Positions 61,237 to 64,000 of a stretch of DNA of 64,000 bases are shown here, piece by piece. The stretch covers positions 237,654 through 301,653 of the forward strand of contig JBFLZW010000022.1 of the NCBI GenBank assembly GCA_040755755.1, in the 5' to 3' direction. Position 1 is the stretch's first letter; each line of letters opens with the position of its first letter. A program made the position numbers and the translations under genes. This DNA is from a bacterium (GTDB lineage: Bacteria > SZUA-182 > DTGQ01). The notes below the pieces were generated by a model that was not told where the DNA came from, searched no databases, and saw only the letters and a program-made list of their open reading frames with translations.

Positions 61237-64000
61237 CTAATCCTCAGTGGTTGATGGAGCATCACTGTCATGGCATCCTGCGACCATATGGCGGTCTCGG
61301 TAGGCTTGGATTGTGGCAATCGGCGGCCTTTCCATATCGGTAATGACACTCTCGTTGAGTGAGTGGCGATGATGATTATGGACGATAAGCTTCATCGAAC
61401 GGTTGAGCTCCGTGCTCAGTTGCACTTTCTTTTCTGCTTCGAGACGGCAGATAATCACCTGGGTGATAGCGAATGCCATTCGGCTGAGATCAGCCAGTGA
61501 TTTATTGCGGTGAACACGCTCATCGAGGTTCACTTGACCGATAGCCGACAGTCCAAAATTGGACAATATATCGATCAGAATACCGATTTCAACACCATAG
61601 CCGGTGAAAAATGGTATGGATTCGAGGGCTCGACGTCGGCCGGCGTATTCACCACTCAATGGCTGGATCAAGCCTGAGAGCTCCGGGAAAAACAGGTTTA
61701 TCAGTGGTCTGGCTGTCAATTCTGTCACGCGGCCTCCCCCTGTGTGGTGGAGGATTCCGTCAATGCATATGGGCCGGTGATAAAAGCCTTTGACATACTG
61801 CAATTTCGGTTCTCGCAATAATGGGCCGACGAGACCATAAACGAACTTGGGATCCATATTGGAAATATCGGTATCGACCCAGGCGATGATATCTCCTTTC
61901 AGGACATGCAGGCTCTTCCATAACGCCTCGCCCTTGCCTCGATAGCTGGCTGCCTCCGGCAGTATCTCGCTGTGCTGATAGACGGGAACGCCAAGGCTCT
62001 CGGCTATTTTTACGGTATCGTCATGTGAACCGCTGTCAATGACTGCGATTTCGTCAAGGAGCCGAACCCGGTCCATCAGCCTGCTCTTGATGGTCTCGAT
62101 GACCTGGCCGATAGTCTCTGCTTCATTCAGGGTTGGCAGCCCAAGGCTGATGGAAAGTCCCTGTCGTTGCTTGAGGGCGACAAGCTCCTCCAGGTTCGAA
62201 AACTCGGAGTGTTCAAACGTGTTCTCGGCAAACCAGCGATCGACAATGACACCCACCGGTAATTCGGGAACCACAAAGGATGCCGGATCGATAGCCTGGC
62301 GTGTCTTGACCGCAATCAGTGTGGCCTCGCATTTCTTGGCAATTGCCTCGGGAACAGCACCAAGGGCAAATCCACCTGCCTCTTGAGGGCCAGCCGATAC
62401 ACCCATGACCACCACCTCATGGTCCTTTGTTTGGGCCAGAATTCCTTCTTCGAGTGATTTCACCTCGATAGATCGTACCTCAACCCCATCAAGGTCGGGT
62501 AATGAAGTAAGAAATTTTTCGAATGACTTCAGGTCGGATGCCCGCCGTTGCGGATTACCGATCAGGTCCACGTGCAGGAGGGTCACTGAACAGCCGTAGT
62601 AACTGGCAAGCCGAGTGGCGATTTGCATTGCCAGATGCGCATGAGGGCCACCACGGACAGGCACAAGGATACGCCTCCATGCCTGCTCACGTCCCTGCCG
62701 TATTATGGCCAGATTGCAGGGCAACTCGCTTATGAGGCTGGCGAATGGAGTACCGAAGACCGGTGCTTCTTTATTTTCCTGGTTTGGCCAGCCAAGGACT
62801 ACCAACTCAGGTTGCTCTTCGAGGACAACGTCTCTGATGCCTTCGTATGCGTGGCGTGCGATGCGAACAGAAGGGCAGAACTCGATTGAGCTCGGACTCA
62901 AATCGGAAATACGCTGCAATAGACGCCGCTGACGACGGGCCAGGATCGTTCCTTCAGAGAGACTTCGATGTTCAGGAATCTCGACCACACCCAAAGCAAC
63001 GGTCTGTCCTTGGGTGTCGCCAATCATGCTCGATGCGATCTTGACCAGATTGCCGGCAGTTCGCGGATTTGCAACCGGCACCAAAATAGTGTACGGATGC
63101 TTTGGCTGATCAGGGGTGGGGAGAGGGGCAGGGTGAGGGAAAGCTTTTAGGACCGCTTGGGAAGCTGTATAACTAAAATGGGAATTTTTTCCAGATAGAG
63201 TTGCCAGGCGATTCAGCAGATGAGGCTTCTGGTGCTCGAATGACTTGGCCTGCTGCTCGATGACCTGCTCGGCCTGCTCAATCTCCATATCACCTGTCTC
63301 GATTACGAACGAGGCAAGCCGGCCAAAGTGCAGAGGAGTAAGCGCCTCGATGAGATTCGTCCGCTGATCCGCAGGCTTGACCAGGTAAGAACTAAGAAAA
63401 TCATAGACAACTTCAGCCCATAGTTCGGCGGAGAATCCAGCCTCCGGATCCTTTTGGCGGCTGGCATCGAACACCCGCTCTGCGGCAGAAGGGCAAAGAA
63501 CCTGCTGCCACTGATCAATGAATTTCGCTGCACCGAGACAAAAACGTTCCTGGAGAGTCCGGCTATCAACCTTGATAGGCTTGGGCTCAACAGGCCGCTG
63601 AAAACCGTAATCGGAAACAGAATGGCTGGACCTGATGTCTGTCCAATACTTCTGAAACGTGCCTGCCAGGTTGAAAAGTGTATTGACAACTTGATGGAAC
63701 ATGGGTCCCAGGTCGGCAGCAGGATCTTTAACATCATGCACCTTGGCACCAAGGCGAGCCTGGACGATGGAAAAACCTTCGGTAATGGCCAGCGTCGTCA
63801 GCCAGATGTCAATGCCGAATCGTGCCACATCGTCGTCCCAAAGCGGACTTTCCAGGATCGAGGCAATGAAGTCATCGCTGAGGCCAAAATCACCCCCAAT
63901 CGGCTGGCGGATGCGCCAGCCGTAAAGCGCTCGTGTAAGCGGGTAGGCAATGTTATTGGTAATAGTTCCGTCGTATTTATGTCGTGAGTAGAGCGGTGCC
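61237..64000 (-). CDS. Glycosyltransferase-UspA-UspA-GpgS multidomain fusion (5' end off window)
   Basis: At least 920 residues in the window, with the 5' end beyond it; the frame is open to the edge (HKYDGTITNNIAYPLTRALYG near the edge). A glycosyltransferase-like N-terminal part (IDIWLTTLAITEGFSIVQARLG) leads to a helical section, then two UspA-type universal stress domains (YTILVPVANPRTAGNLVKIA and RRILVPVRGGPHAHLAMQIA, with the nucleotide-binding VVLGWP and VVMGVS), then a GT81 glucosyl-3-phosphoglycerate synthase (SLGLPTLNEAETIGQVIETI, AVIDSGSHDDT, AASYRGKGEALWKSL, IAWVDTDISN with the DxD, YVKGFYHRP, GGGRVTELTARPL, LSGEYAGRR). GpgS makes glucosyl-3-phosphoglycerate, precursor of glucosylglycerate. 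The fusion could tie synthesis to stress sensing. Confidence 0.85.
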   Translation of the reverse strand, partial: APLYSRHKYDGTITNNIAYPLTRALYGWRIRQPIGGDFGLSDDFIASILESPLWDDDVARFGIDIWLTTLAITEGFSIVQARLGAKVHDVKDPAADLGPMFHQVVNTLFNLAGTFQKYWTDIRSSHSVSDYGFQRPVEPKPIKVDSRTLQERFCLGAAKFIDQWQQVLCPSAAERVFDASRQKDPEAGFSAELWAEVVYDFLSSYLVKPADQRTNLIEALTPLHFGRLASFVIETGDMEIEQAEQVIEQQAKSFEHQKPHLLNRLATLSGKNSHFSYTASQAVLKAFPHPAPLPTPDQPKHPYTILVPVANPRTAGNLVKIASSMIGDTQGQTVALGVVEIPEHRSLSEGTILARRQRRLLQRISDLSPSSIEFCPSVRIARHAYEGIRDVVLEEQPELVVLGWPNQENKEAPVFGTPFASLISELPCNLAIIRQGREQAWRRILVPVRGGPHAHLAMQIATRLASYYGCSVTLLHVDLIGNPQRRASDLKSFEKFLTSLPDLDGVEVRSIEVKSLEEGILAQTKDHEVVVMGVSAGPQEAGGFALGAVPEAIAKKCEATLIAVKTRQAIDPASFVVPELPVGVIVDRWFAENTFEHSEFSNLEELVALKQRQGLSISLGLPTLNEAETIGQVIETIKSRLMDRVRLLDEIAVIDSGSHDDTVKIAESLGVPVYQHSEILPEAASYRGKGEALWKSLHVLKGDIIAWVDTDISNMDPKFVYGLVGPLLREPKLQYVKGFYHRPICIDGILHHTGGGRVTELTARPLINLFFPELSGLIQPLSGEYAGRRRALESIPFFTGYGVEIGILIDILSNFGLSAIGQVNLDERVHRNKSLADLSRMAFAITQVIICRLEAEKKVQLSTELNRSMKLIVHNHHRHSLNESVITDMERPPIATIQAYRDRHMVAGCHDSDAPSTTED

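Overview
The window reads as a piece of chromosome from an uncultured Gram-negative bacterium. The support is a TolC-type outer-membrane exit duct, several lipoprotein signal peptides, sigma-54 regulation, a flavodiiron protein and multihaem cytochromes. The mixture of multi-PAS hybrid kinases, dispersed intergenic repeats and candidate-phylum-like proteins suits a deltaproteobacterium or a related candidate phylum; no marker gene here fixes the lineage. No rRNA, tRNA, CRISPR array, transposase or prophage structural module was recognised. Most starts were chosen by Shine-Dalgarno spacing rather than longest frame.

Left part (1-12 kb): a hybrid sensor kinase; a broken DUF362 fragment; a small lipoprotein; an FmdB-type zinc ribbon; then a minus-strand pair made of a solitary Csx10-like RAMP protein and a bacterial alpha-glucan water dikinase; then a tail-fibre-like S74 peptidase protein, with a decayed partial copy of the same kind of gene 0.6 kb upstream. 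11.4-21 kb: nine minus-strand genes form an export locus (DrrA/DrrB-like ABC pair, TetR regulator, HlyD adaptor, two ABC ATPases, two ABC-2 permeases, TolC-like channel), equivalent to the cecR-ybhGFSR set with the double ATPase split in two and an outer-membrane partner added.

21-30 kb: a flavodiiron protein, then a possible defence island: an N6-adenine DNA methyltransferase divergent from a 1332-residue BrxC/PglY-like P-loop ATPase, followed by a decayed MNT nucleotidyltransferase. 30-40 kb: a pRiA4b-like protein, a membrane-spermidine-synthase fusion, class I aldolase, SLC13 transporter with sulfotransferase, HIT protein, and a phosphoesterase/nucleotidyltransferase pair. 38.5-43.2 kb: four exported proteins of unknown role, two of which share a cysteine-containing motif.

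43.4-46.6 kb: a class II cyclic-nucleotide phosphodiesterase directly upstream of a CHASE2-adenylate cyclase, so synthesis and breakdown of a cyclic nucleotide sit side by side. Next are a wrecked antitoxin/PIN module, DUF1805, an ICMT-like methyltransferase, a multihaem cytochrome with a repeat-derived tail, a Rieske protein, a calcium-repeat lipoprotein and CbiM. 54-60 kb: a membrane-bound sigma-54 activator followed by a textbook -24/-12 promoter and an 885-residue lipoprotein, suggesting a sensor-target pair. 60-64 kb: two glycosyltransferase genes, one a glycosyltransferase-UspA-UspA-GpgS fusion cut by the window edge, probably for glucosylglycerate-type compatible solute synthesis.

Intergenic DNA is rich in short dispersed repeats: a 7-bp unit array at three sites, a 57-bp hairpin element at two sites, and an element ending in CACTGGCCACT at several sites. 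Several genes are pseudogenes.
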